Notes under the pieces: generated by a model
What the model saw: only the letters and a program-made list of their open reading frames with translations
What the model was told of the DNA's origin: nothing
The model's database searches: none
NCBI RefSeq assembly: GCF_007655135.1
Contig: NC_045133.1
Location: 16,775,845 to 16,839,844 of the forward strand
Source: Punica granatum
Lineage: Eukaryota > Streptophyta > Magnoliopsida > Myrtales > Lythraceae
Direction: 5' to 3'
DNA: 64,000 nucleotides
Shown: positions 48,847 to 60,346 of the stretch, piece after piece
Layout of the letters: every line of letters starts with the position of its first letter
Numbering within the stretch: the first letter of the stretch is position 1
Made by a program: the position numbers and the translations under genes

Positions 48847-51478
48847 TTGCTGCTACTGGTGCTCTAGGCCTCTTTGCCGAGCTATTGTTGGGTCGTTGTC
48901 TAGCTGCTTTCAAGCCTCCGTTGAGCTATTGCAGCTACTGCTCGAAACTCCTCCACGATCTTGAGTTTGTTGAAGTTGCTCTCCCGAAGTTGTTCGAGCT
49001 TACGGTGGCCACAATTCAGCGGAGGGTGGGGGAGGGGCAGCGGTAGTGGTGTTTTCGGTGCAGTGGAGGATGAGGAAGAGTGACGGAAAGGGGAGAGTTG
49101 GAAGGGGAAAAAAAGCCTTGCAAATGGGATGGTTACACGTGGCAATTGACGGCCAATTAAGCAAATTTAACGGCCATGTCAGCTTTTAATGGAGGTGGCT
49201 GGATGGAAGCTAACGACATGCTAGATGTGGAACAATTTGAAAATTCGTGCATTTACAGAAAATTTTAAAAATTTATGCTAGATGAGGGAATTTTTGTGAA
49301 GTACGTGCTTTTTTAAGCCAAAAACTCAAATTAAAAGAGAACACCAAACCAACGTTAAACAACACACTATACACTTTTAATTAATCAAGCCAACAAATGG
49401 CATATTTAAGAATCTTGACAGGAAATAGAGCATCCTTTAAGCAGGAACAGAATCCCATAATCAACAATTTAAGAAAAGGAATAAGAAACAATCTTAAGGT
49501 TATCGATTTTTTTACGACCACCACACACCAATTCATCAGAGATAAGCACCTCGAGGTGGGAGAATGGGAGCTCTGAGGGGAGTTGAATTAAATCCTTGCA
49601 ACAAAGCCATGGGAATGAAATTGGAAAGGGGGAAACCTCGCAGTTCTTGCAGACAAAATATGGTTTCAAAGTGTTAACCTGTACTCAGCAAATTGTAGAT
49701 AGAGAAGAGAGAGAAATGTCCAATTCGATTTTTGTAGTTTTTGAAATTATTTTCTGAAATATGATATTAATAAATTAATATTTGACCGAAAAAGTCATCG
49801 GTGGTGCACTTGCTTCTTTTTGTTTAGGTTAGGTGATATGGTACAACATTTTAAAGTTTATGGGATACTTTACAACTAAACAAAAAGATCGGAGGGCAAA
49901 GCGCATTTTACTCATATTAAAATATTAAAAATATAAGGGATAATTGCGCCGTATAGCCTAATGTTTGCATAAATTTTTAATTCTAACTCAAACTTGATTT
50001 TTTACCTGAGATATCCCAACATTGACGTATTAGTTTCACATCTATCCCGACGATAATTTTCCGTTCAAAATTGATGGAATTGCACACGTGGCAAGTCAAT
50101 TTTGTAACAAGCGTCGAGATATATGTGAAATTAACGTGCCACGCATGCAATTCCTTCAATTTTAGACCGAAAATTAGCGTCGGGATATATGTGAAACCAA
50201 CACGTCAACGTTGAGATATCTTAGGTAAAAAATTAAGTTTGGGCTAGAGCAAAGAATTTTTTCAAACGTTAAGCTATTAATCCCACATAGAAAATATGTA
50301 TCAAAATCCATTGGTTTATCAGCTTGAGGTTTTAAATGAATATGAGCCAAGTCCGTATAAGCTTAATGGAAATTTAATACCACCCTTCTAAATTCACCTT
50401 AATCCCTCCTCTCTCTCCCCCCCAACCAAAAAAAAGAAGAAGATCCCAATCAATTCAATCTCAATGCTTTTTGCCATTACATGCATAATTCCGATGTCCC
50501 ACAAGATCCAAATTACAAAAATTCACAATCTTCAAACTTCCCCAATCCAGACTTCCCAATCCAAATTATCAATTCCTAAATTATCAATTCCTTTATTTTC
50601 CATCTAATTCTCCACCAATCCAAACATACCCAATCAATATTTCCAATTGATGGGGATCGGCTTCCGGATCGTCAGGTGCTGGGGGGTCATCTGATCAATC
50701 TCCTCATTTGACCCTAACTTCACCATTTACTTAATCTGCCAGCCAGGACGATGCCAGCCAGGACGATCTAGATGCTATCAACCTCATAGCGTGCCTGAAG
50801 TTGAAGGAGGCGGCCGCTCCAATCGACATTGAATCTGGGAAGAGGATGACACAATGATTAACCCATGGTTGAATACGTCGCAAGATTCTGTTACAGGCGC
50901 CAACCCAACGAACAGGCATTCTGGGTTTGGATCTTCAACTATTGCAAGAAAAATAGGCCAGGTCCTGGACCAGACAAGTAAATGCGGTGAAGACACGGTG
51001 GGGAATCAACATGGCCATTCAAAGTTTCATGGGATTCAACCGACAAGCAGATAGTCATCATCACAGGGGGTGGAATGACGACAATGTAATCAATATGACT
51101 CGTGCGCTCTATAAGAAAAATCATACGACCATTTTCGCTTTTGAGAGACAATGAATTATCCTCAAAATCCATATAAAATGGAGAGATCCTGGCATTTGTA
51201 GCACAAGTTCAAAGCTAGTCAAGACAAGTGCTTCCGGGGTGTACTCAACTTCGTCAAACCTCGAAATACCAATGGCCGAGGAAGTTGCTGTGAAATCTCC
51301 TGTGCGTCCTAAAGGCATCAAAGCAGCGAAAAGAAAAAATAAGGTAAAATCAAAGGCGCCCATTGGAATTACAATCAAGGATGGGGTGGAAGCACTAAAG
51401 TCGGAACAGCAACTAGAAAATCTCTCTTTCCTGAATTCAAGGACCTCAAGCAACAGGAGTTAGAGTTGCAAACTCGAC
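48847..51478 (+). repeat. unit 2 of the 2.63-kb tandem duplication
   Basis: 2632 bp matching unit 1, including a second right end of the MULE-like element (to about 49325), a second fold-back MITE and a second ORF1 relic. I count roughly 15-20 differences, both substitutions and one- to few-base indels. Beyond 51478 the ORF1 continues into sequence absent from unit 1. Confidence 0.93.
49936..50284. mobile_element. fold-back MITE, copy 2 (within duplicated unit)
   Basis: Same element and position as 47300-47648, duplicated passively with the unit. A few substitutions separate the copies. Confidence 0.8.
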
Positions 51479-51580
51479 AATGGGAGAAGGAGGTGCTTAC
51501 TACAAGTGCCTTAATAATGAATGAGTGACAACGAGAATGCCATGTAAAGATTATCGAAAAAATTACAGCCAAGTGCAAGT
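50481..51580 (+). pseudogene. PIF/Harbinger ORF1 relic, with 3' end
   Basis: Duplicate of 47847-48846 that continues past the junction with RQWEKEVLTTSALIMNE and, after a stop, QRECHVKIIEKITAKCK. These match the tail of the relic at 30690-31500 (ALMSEIQRECHEKMVRK). AT-rich 3' DNA follows, and a GGTGTGCTCCCATGGG word at about 51790 resembles a Harbinger-type terminus. Stops and shifts make it non-coding. Confidence 0.7.
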
Positions 51581-51904
51581 AATTTTTTTTCGAATTATTG
51601 TATAGCAGTGGTATTATTTAATTACTAAATACAATTAATTATTAATTTTTTATTAATGTAATTATTTAAATATGAAATACAATTAAATATTAATTTCAAT
51701 TAATGTAACTTATATAATTATTTAATATTAAATAAAATAATTTTTATATTATATAAATATATAATTAATCATATATAATATAAATAACGGTGTGCTCCCA
51801 TGGGCACCAAAAGTGAATGCCAACCATTGGAGTGACTTTTTCAAGTGAGTGCTTCCATGGGGTGAGTGCCTTGCTTTTTGACGTGGGTTGATGTGGGACC
51901 GGGT

Positions 51905-52078
51905 GCAGCTTAAATATCTCTTTGATTTGGGGTTGAGTTCGAAAGCTTCATAGCAGGCAACATCGAGCTCGCCGTATTTTATAATCTCTTGTTGGAAAAG
52001 AGGATGCGGGGGCTTGAGAAGGCCTTCCAAATCGTTGGATCCATGAACTTCTCTCCAAATGAGGGGAAAGTGGGCGGA
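51905..52078 (-). pseudogene. fragment of a class I phospholipase A1 (DAD1-like lipase) gene
   Basis: On - the frame reads HFPLIWREVHGSNDLEGLLK, then PLFQQEIIKYGELDVACYEAFELNPKSK in two contiguous halves. This is the conserved N-terminal segment of plant PLA1-I lipases (W-RE-IHG..W..LLDP..LR.EI.KYGE...A.YDAF). The similarity breaks off after SC near 51905, and the GXSXG catalytic region is absent. The frame extends upstream through unrelated low-complexity DNA. It is a truncated pseudogene piece. Confidence 0.6.
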
Positions 52079-52245
52079 GACCATGCTTTCGGAAACCCTC
52101 GACGATGAAATTGGAGACAATGAAGATGCAAAGAGAGGTTTTCTCTTCAAAATGGTTGTCAAATTATTGGGCACGAAATGGTGCCCGTGCCTCCAAGAAT
52201 GTGTATGGCTATTGGTTAGGCATCCAGGGAGATAGATGTATAAAC

Positions 52246-52312
52246 ATAGAGAGAGAGAGAGAGTGAGTGAGAGAGAGAATATGAGTGGGATAATAGGAGT
52301 AGAACTTCTCTG

Positions 52313-52347
<35 letters not shown>
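52246..52347. repeat. (GA)n and (TA)n microsatellites
   Basis: A GAGAGA/GAGTGA tract at about 52248-52277 is followed by a perfect (AT)n run at about 52316-52345. Confidence 0.85.
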
Positions 52348-52348
<1 letters not shown>

Positions 52349-52954
52349 GTCCTGTCGATACACTTTTGAGGAAGGTCGAAACATCGAATAATAATCAATT
52401 TAATGAGCTGACCCTGACTGTGTGCCAAATAATTTAATTTTGTCTTGGCCCGATGAAATTACAGTGGTACCTCTAATCGTTCTTCTATTTCGACTATGAG
52501 TAGGGTACAGGAATTCGAAAACAAAATTAACCAGTTTTGTATATTGGCATTCAAAATTAACCATGGGGAGCAGGACCATCCGCACAGGGATCGGATCAAA
52601 AACTCTTTCTGGCACCTTAGGGCGCAAAATTAATTTGTTTAGCCCATTAATCTAATGATAGAATCTCACCAATTAACAAGTTTTTCCTTCTGAGTTAGTG
52701 CCCCGAAACTGAGAAAGTATCTAGTGCAATCGTGTTATCAAGTCAACACTGTCACGTGGTAATACACACGGCCCTATTAAAACGAGACACGTTTCAAAAG
52801 CCTCCTCAATAGATGAACTCAGCAGATACTTTCTCCTCTAAACCCTCCTGAGTTTGAAGAGGATTCCCATCGAATAGTTTTATGAGTCATGCGCAACAAA
52901 TTGGCAAAATTGTCCCGAACGGCACACAATTTTCCCCCAATTTGAGAAAGAGAG

Positions 52955-53804
52955 TAAATTTTGTAGTGCCCATCTTATCCCCTGCCGGTCATCGAATCGA
53001 AGGAGGAGAGCAGTTACCGTAGGGGTAGTGGCGCTGTTGATTGTTTGATTGGGCCAGGATCAATCAGTCATATTTTTTTCTTTGCTACGTGCAGTACATG
53101 CCACCTCATTAAATAGACGGATGAAAAACTTGATGAAATTGGACCGATTTACATGACCATGGGTTAATTTAATTCTATCTCAACTTTTATTCCATTATAT
53201 TCTTATGATGAACTCTCCATTCAATAGGATTGCACTTTTCCCCTTCATAAAATTAAAATTATTGTCGTTGTGTTATTGATAGATCCTATTCTGTGATTGG
53301 TCACATTAGGTTGTCTATGTATTCAATTAAGGGGGCCTTTTTTTGGAAGGATAGATAGATAGATGGATAGATAGAGGACGTCTTATTGTCGTTGGCATAA
53401 ATTGTTCGAATTATCTATGTATTATTTTTGGCGGTTTTTTTGGGTCCATGTTGCTCAAATCACAATGCTTTTAGTTTTGGCAATTGATCGGGGATGACAG
53501 GGAGTAAAACTTTGTCCTCCTGACATATATTATATTCTTTCAGTATGTTAAATGTTAACCTGACTTTTAGGATCCTATGATCTGATCCATCAACAGTGTG
53601 GATGCCACAGTTTGGTATAAAGTGGAAGAATACATGAAAATTTGATAAAATTAATGTACTCGTCCATGAGACATACCATAATCTATATATTAACTTGACA
53701 ATACAGTAATAAATAGGGTCAAATATTAAATCTCTTGCTAACACAGAGATTGATGTATTATATGAAAATTAAATAATAATATATATTATTGTGATTAATA
53801 ATAT
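52955..53804 (+). repeat. dispersed duplication, copy 1
   Basis: From TAAATTTTGTAGTGCCCATC onward it matches 58981-59686 in order, including a GATA microsatellite (about 53352-53375) and the AT-rich tail. About 120 bp near 53035-53160 has no counterpart in copy 2. No coding potential is seen. Confidence 0.8.
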
Positions 53805-53805
53805 A

Positions 53806-54425
53806 TAGGGATGTAGCTGTATACTTTTAAAAATTTGAAGGGTATTTAGGGAAAGTAAATATGGAGAAAGATAATTGTGAGCTTACCACTTTTCTACACG
53901 TAATATATTATACCATGAATACTTATAATTAGTAAGACCTGAAGGAGATTAGAGAGAGGAAAAATGTATAGGTGAGAATGAAGAAGAAAGGCCAGAAATG
54001 TCGGTCGTTGGCGGGGACAAGGAGATAGGAGGAAAGTGGCCAGTGAGAATGTGATAGGCAGGGATATATATCGAACGGGTGTGTCGAGGCACAATGAGTT
54101 AGTTTAAAATGAAGTGGCACATTTAGTAATTGAACGTGTAAAAACGCACTTGAAGTTATTATTTTTTATGCACAGCAATAGAAATAGATGTATAAAATAG
54201 ACAATATATAGAAAAAAAAAATTTAGGGTGTATATAATGAGTAGTTGTAGATTTTTTTCGGCTAACAAGTGCAGATAATTTTTTTTTTTTATTATTATTA
54301 TATATATATTAAGAGCTATATTTATTGATGAAAATGTGTCTTGGAAGAAACGATTGGTGTAAAGGATTTAATTTAAAAGAAAAGGTACGTGCAGTGGTAT
54401 TATAAATGATTACGATCGAAGAGAC
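53806..54425 (+). repeat. outlying unit of the ~450-bp tandem repeat
   Basis: Begins AGGGATGTAGCTGTATAC and ends with ATCGAAGAGAC, as the array units do. The middle (about 53940-54290) is replaced by other sequence. It is separated from the array by 54426-55698. Confidence 0.65.
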
Positions 54426-55698
54426 GTTGTAATATACTAAAATTTTCTACACTTACTTATACATGTTTTTTTTTTACGTACATGGATATTACAATTTTGT
54501 TTATTGAATTTTCAGTTAAATGTTAACTTTATTTAATTAAATATAAATAAGTTTTCTTCCTTTTTATGGACAAGCATCCACCAATTTTTTTTTTTTCCTT
54601 TGAGCTTAGCCAACTCACCGCTCACTTATTCTCATTAGCTTATCTACTGCCACTGCTTATAAATTTAACACATGTCAATTAACTTTCCACTCATCATCTT
54701 CTTAATCAAAGGAGCTGCCACCGCCTTACTTTTTACTATTTAAGATTGTTTTGCTCAATCTTCTTGATCATTTGCATGATTTCGGCCAAACATTCAAAGA
54801 GACAGACAGAGGTATGGAGTTCTGAGTAAAAAAAATAGAAAATAGCAAACTATCGGATTTCGATGTTTTAGGTTGCGTTTGGTTTTATAGTAGGATTTTA
54901 AAATCAGATTTTGATTTTGATTTTGAATGGAATAAATGGGGCCCACCCTTTGACTTTGTATGAGTTATGTTGTTTTGTTGTGGAAAAAAGTGGTATAAAT
55001 GGGGCTCACTCTTTGACTTTGTATGAGTTATTTTGTTTTGTAGTGGGTAGAGTTAAGTTAGAATTGTGATTCTAAAATACTATCCTAAAACCAAACAAGC
55101 CCTTAATGTTCGAGGGGCTTGTCAAGGTGAATAACCTAATCTTAAACTTGTATTTTTATTATAGTTATGTTGGTACTTTTAGAACTGCATTGTCATGGCC
55201 ATGTCAGTATCACAGATCATGCATGTATTTTTATATGATCAATCACGATATTTGGAAATGAGATAGTGATGTTTGAGTGGTGCAACTGAGATTGATGGGA
55301 CTTAGTGAATTATGTGGCGCCCTGAGCTAGTCGTAAGCCGAGCAATAGGAAAAAGCTGTCGGGAGCAGAGAGGCTGCCAGTGTAGAGCTACCACTGTGGT
55401 CGGGAGCTGGGAAGGGGCACAGGGACTATCTGAATTTTGGAGGTCTCGACGATATTTTTATGATATTATTGAACACATGCTATGATTCGGCTAGTTTAGG
55501 TTGTGGTTATTCATTTGGTGTCAAGCTCACCCAAAAATATATTCCCTTAACTGTTTTATAAGGCAAATGGCAGTGGAATTGTGGCATTTTGTCAGGATTT
55601 TTACGCATCAAGATTGTAATTTTATGAGTATTCCTTTATATAGGGAAATTCACAACTATTTACCAACTTTTCTTGTGTAAAATTTTTCGGACTTTACA
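54426..55698. other. 1.27-kb insert splitting the tandem repeat, contains a Tourist MITE
   Basis: Repeat sequence stops after GAGAC at 54425 and resumes at GACACTTAAAGGG at 55699, so this block looks like an insertion or unrelated replacement. It includes the MITE at 54871-55102. No gene is seen and no inverted ends were found for the whole block. Confidence 0.45.
54871..55102. mobile_element. Tourist-like (PIF/Harbinger) MITE, 232 bp
   Basis: Begins GGTTGCGTTTGGTTTTA and ends with TAAAACCAAACAAGCCC, inverted ends of the GGG-C-TTGTTTGG Tourist type. TTA flanks both sides (54868-54870 and 55103-55105), the target duplication of PIF/Harbinger elements. Internally, CTTTGACTTTGTATGAGTTA occurs twice about 66 bp apart. 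Non-coding. Confidence 0.8.
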
Positions 55699-57172
55699 GA
55701 CACTTAAAGGGACGTAGCTACATACTTTTAAAAGTTTGAAGGGTATTTAGGAAAAGTAAATATAGAGAAACATAATTGTGAGCTTCACACTTTTATACAT
55801 GTAATAGAATATTTTACGAGTACTTATAACTATATACAGAAAATTAAATAATAAGACATGTTACAGTAATTAGTAAGAGCACGATTAAAATGAAACAAAT
55901 GTTGAAAACAGTACTAAGAAGAATTCAATTCACTTATTATCATTTTAATAGAAAATCACATATAGTAAAATTTAAAATATTACTTTCCACCTCGCAATAC
56001 TAGTTAATTTCATATTTTTATATTATATATATATATATATTTAAGAGCAATATTTATTGATGAAAATGTGTCTTGGAAGAAACGATTGGTGTAAAGGATT
56101 TAATTTAAATGAAAAGATACGTACAGTTATATTATAAACGATTAAGATCAAAGAGATCGAAGAGACACTCATAGGGATGTAGCTGCAACCTTTTAAAAGT
56201 TTGAAGGGTATAGGGAAGGTAAATGTGGTGAAACATAATTGTGAGCTTCACACTTTTATACATGTAATAGATTATACTACGACTACTTATAATTATATAA
56301 AGAAAAATTAAATAATAAGACATGTTACGGTAATTAGTAAGAAGACGATGAAAATGAAGAAAATGTTCAAAACAGTACTAAGAAGAATTCAATTCACATG
56401 TTATCATTTTAATAGAAATTCTCATATAGTAAAATTTAAAATAGTAATTTTCGCCTCGCAATATTAGTTAATTTATTATGATTATATATATATTTTAAAA
56501 GCGATATTTATTGATAAAATGTGTCTTGGAAGAAATGATTGGTGTAGAGGATTTAATTTAAATGAAAAGGCACGTGCAATGATTTTATAAACAATTAAGA
56601 TCAAAGAGACACTTATAGGGACGTAGCTACATACTTATAAAAGTTTGAAGGATATTTAGGGAAAGTAAATGTGAAGAAACATAATTGTGAGCCTCACATT
56701 TTTATATATGAAATAGATTATACTACGAATACTTATAATTTTATAAAGAAAAATTAAATAATACGGCATGTCCCAATAATTAGTAAGAGCAAGATGAAAA
56801 TGAAGAAAATGGTCAAAACACTATAAGAAGATTCAATTCACATGTTATCATTTTAATAGAAAATCACGTATAGTAAAATTAAAAATATTAATTTCCGCCT
56901 CTCAAACTAGTTGATTTATTATTATTATATATATTTTAAGAGCGACATTTATAAATGAAAATGTGTCTTGAAAGAAATGATTGGTGTAAAGGATCTAATT
57001 TAAATGAAAAGAACGTGTAATTATATTATAAAGGATTATGATCGAAGAGACACTTAAAGGGACGAAGCTGCATACTTTTAAAAGTTTGAAGAGTATTTAG
57101 GAAAAGTAAACGTGGAGAAACATAATTATGAGCTTCACATTTTTATATACGTAACAAATTATTCCAATAATC
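55699..57172 (+). repeat. tandem array of a ~440-465-bp AT-rich unit, about 3.3 copies
   Basis: Units start at about 55699, 56163, 56607 and 57048, each opening with GACACTTA-AGGGACGTAGCT and containing AAAGTTTGAAGGGTAT, CATAATTGTGAGCTTCACA and GAAAATGTGTCTTGGAAGAA in the same order. Unit length and AT-richness are satellite-like. Copies are diverged by point changes. The fourth unit is cut near 57172. Confidence 0.85.
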
Positions 57173-57460
57173 TCATGTCAGTTGAGACATAGAGATTTTT
57201 TTCTTTTGAGGCATAGAGATTTTTTTCTTTGCCCATTGGTTTGGGCCTTTTATTTTGGATAGGTGGTCTCGTGTACGTATTTGGATCTTAATTTAATCAA
57301 ACTTACCACTTATTAGAGGGGAAAAAAAGGATTAGGACCATTAATTCTTTTATAAGAATTAATTCTAATTATAAATAATAATCTATAATCAAGAAGAAGT
57401 TTGGATTCCTATGTCTAATGTTTATGCTGTTTCGGAATGTCTATGATGCTGTTTGGGATT

Positions 57461-57755
57461 GTGACAACACCCCTTATAGTTTGTGAAATAACCAGCGACA
57501 TCCTCCTTTCAAACATTAAGCACACACTACTCTTTCTATCCCTGACGTGCCACTAAGAGAACATTCACTTTGCAAAATAAATCTCATGTTATGTAACTGC
57601 ACAAACTGACTCGTTACTTGATTTTTTTACCCAAACAAAATCTGACCCGTTTAAGAAAAAAACTGCATAAATCAAAGAAAGGAGGAGTTGCATGTGATTA
57701 ATTTTGAAAGGAGGGGATGTCACTGGCCATTTTAAAAACTATAAAGGGTGTCATC
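57461..57755. mobile_element. fold-back MITE with ~80-bp inverted ends
   Basis: The left end (ACACCCCTTATAGTTTGTGA, GCGACATCCTCCTTTCAAA) aligns with the reverse complement of the right end (ending TATAAAGGGTGTCATC) over about 80 bp. The element is about 295 bp. No convincing target duplication was found. Non-coding. Confidence 0.65.
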
Positions 57756-58680
57756 GAAATCGAATTACTTATAGTGGAGTCCATAATATAACTTATAGTG
57801 GGAAATCAAATTATCTTTTCCCTTTTCTTTTTCCACTATTTAATGTTAAAAATAGCACATATTATTATGGTCAAAGGAATTACATAACGGGATATATTTG
57901 ATAAGTGCAAACGTATCTTCAGCCCTGGAAGATTATTTCTCCGTATGCCTTATTTCAGTATATTAGAACTTGTACTCCTTTTTCAATGAAAATATGATCT
58001 CCCCGCAGGGCAATCTTGGGATGTTTGGGGAAGTGCCATCTCCTCGCGTGATATTCCTCTTCCGAAAGAATCCAAATTTTGATACCTAATACATGAATAG
58101 ATAGTTCGAATTTTCCCTAGATACAAATATTCTATTCAAATTATGGGAACATGTGCGCGGACAAATTGGCTCGCGAGGCGGATCTATGACTTTCTTGGAG
58201 CATCCACTTCTTCGACTACTCATACATTGACTGGCTTATCTCAAGCGATTTTTTTAATGTTGTTTTACCCAGCCTTCGTACTTTTTTTCCTCTTCCTTTT
58301 GGGCTCCCCTCGTACCCTACCAAAAAAAGAAAAAAAACAAAAAAACAAAGGCATTGAAATATCCATGAGTTTTTCTTTCTCGGGGTGCGGGATGTCTACT
58401 TTCCACCACTAGCTAGTATAATTAGAAATTCGAACTGCAATCTAATGTATACATAATAACAATCAAATAATGGTGGCAAGTTGATATTATACTGGCGGAC
58501 GAGCTGGCAAGCAAATATTTGTATCAATGTTGTTCATGCAAATGTAATATTTTGGTTCCAACTCGATGGAATCTCCAGCAATAACATTTAGAAAGTATAA
58601 TAATGGACTTGCACTTTTTTTTAACTCTTTCACCTCCAAAACTAAGAAAGTTACTAAGTAATACATGTGCGAGACTGAGA
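57756..58680. other. intergenic DNA, no gene seen
   Basis: AT-rich with short frames only (for example 58143-58412) that resemble nothing known. Confidence 0.45.
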
Positions 58681-58689
58681 GGCACTATA

Positions 58690-58697
58690 TATATAAA
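58690..58697 (+). promoter_or_regulatory. TATA box upstream of a small ORF
   Basis: TATATAAA inside a TATATATATAAA run, 78 bp before the ATG at 58775. Spacing would place transcription start near 58720 with a leader of about 55 nt. Confidence 0.4.
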
Positions 58698-58774
58698 GGG
58701 AACGCACGAAGGGAGCTGGGCATATCCATTAGTCATCTGTAAGCTGGTCCGGTTTACCAAGTCAACTAGTCAGT

Positions 58775-58912
58775 ATGAATTTCCATACTATCTCTATGGT
58801 TGCTTGGGTGCTTGCGGGTGTCAGCGCCGTCTTGATCATCCTGATGCTGACATACCAAATCTGGAGGCAGGGCTGCGGCGGACGTAATTCTGACACGTCC
58901 AATGATAATTAA
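58775..58912 (+). CDS. candidate 45-residue single-pass membrane microprotein
   Basis: ATG at 58775, TAA at 58910-58912. The product opens MNFHTISMVAWVLAGVSAVL and continues with IILMLTYQIWRQ, giving one strong hydrophobic helix of about 21-23 residues (roughly 7-28). A short polar tail with GCGGRNSDTSNDN follows. A basic Arg/Gln edge after the helix suggests the tail faces the cytosol. The local sequence is less AT-rich than its surroundings and a TATA box stands upstream. I recognise no family. It could be a chance ORF; the helix, promoter element and composition are the only support. It lies just before copy 2 of a dispersed duplication. Confidence 0.4.
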   Translation: MNFHTISMVAWVLAGVSAVLIILMLTYQIWRQGCGGRNSDTSNDN

Positions 58913-58980
58913 TAGGATTCGCGGATGCAGGGACAGGGACAAGGACAATCACCATGGCAACTATTCTTCCTCAGAGAAGG

Positions 58981-59686
58981 TAAATTTTGTAGTGCCCATC
59001 TTATTCCCTGCCGGTCATCGAATGGAAGGAGGAGAGCAGTTATGGCAGGGGTAGAGAGCAGTTATGCCCATCTTAATTTAATCCTATCTCAACTTTTATT
59101 CCATTATAGTCTTATGATTAACTCTTCACTCGATCAGATTGCACTTTTCCCTTCATAAAATTAAACATTATTGTGGTTGTGTTATTGATCGACCCGATTC
59201 TGTGATTGGTTTCATTAGGTTGGGTATGTCTTCGTTAAGGGGGCCTTTTTTAAGATACATAGATAGATCGATAGACAGATAGATAGATAGATAGATAGAT
59301 ACATGACGTATTATTGTCATTGGCATCAATTGTTCGAATTATGTATGTATTATTTTTGGCGGCTTTTTTCTGTTCACGTTGCTTGGATCACAATGCGTTT
59401 AGTTTTGACAATTGGGAGTAAAACTTTGCCCTCCTGAAATATATTATATTCTTTCAGTGGATCAAATGTTAACCTGACTTTTAGGATCTTCTGATCTGAT
59501 CCATTAATGGTGTGGGTTCCACGGGTTGGTATAAAGTGGAGGGATACGTGAGACATGCCATAATCTATGCTAACAATGCCATAACAAATAGGGTCAAATC
59601 GTATATCTCTTGCTAACACATAGGTTGATGTATTATATAAAAAGTAAATAATAATACATATTATTGTGATAAATAATAAAAAATAT
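58981..59686 (+). repeat. dispersed duplication, copy 2
   Basis: Matches 52955-53804 in order with many point differences. A GATA microsatellite is expanded here (about 59263-59303). It lacks about 120 bp present in copy 1. Confidence 0.8.
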
Positions 59687-60346
59687 TAAATGAAGAAATT
59701 ACTCATTAAATCACTTTATACGAAAATTATGAATATTGATAATTATATAAATAATAATAGTAGTAGTAGTAATAATAATAATAATAATAATAATAAAACA
59801 CATATTACTATAATTAAATCTATATATTATATAAATTTGACAATGCTAAAATAAATGGAGTATAATAGTAAACCTCTTACTAACACATAGATTATTATAT
59901 TATATAAAAATTAAATAATAATAAATATCATTGTAATTAATAATAGCAAACATGAAAAGAAGAAACTACTTATTCGAATCACTTTATACCAAAATTACGA
60001 ATATTTGTAATAATATATAAGTATATAATAGTGATAATAACACATAATATTGTAATTAGTAAAAGCATACTAAGAATAGTTATGCTTACATGGTCACTTG
60101 TCATACTATTCAAGTTAACAACATCACATGGGCATTATTTGGGGACCAATTAAGGTATAGTAAATATCAAAAGCTTCTAACTACCCATTAAAGTAAGGTC
60201 TTAGTGGCAGATATATTTTTACAAATGTAAACCAATCTCCTCTAAAGTCAGATGTAATCAACACCAATCTCCTCTAAGATGTCCTCCTTGTGTCGAAGCA
60301 GGATGAGTTGTCTTCTGTCTCTTTTTTGCAGTGCTATCTTCTCCGG
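59687..60346. other. AT-rich DNA with short tandem repeats
   Basis: Contains (TAG)n/(TAA)n at about 59755-59797 and an imperfect ~280-bp tandem repetition (the words AAATAATAATA and CACTTTATAC recur at about 59640-59740 and 59905-60010). No gene. Confidence 0.5.

Noticed and set aside
51749..52384. 211-codon open frame on - as a complete gene
   Set aside because: Its N-terminus is read through (TA)n and (GA)n microsatellites; only residues ~103-160 resemble a protein family.
55699..57172. CRISPR-like array
   Set aside because: Units are ~450 bp and directly adjacent; this is an ordinary tandem repeat in a plant genome.
53352..59303. GATA tracts as regulatory sites
   Set aside because: They are simple microsatellites inside a duplicated non-coding block.
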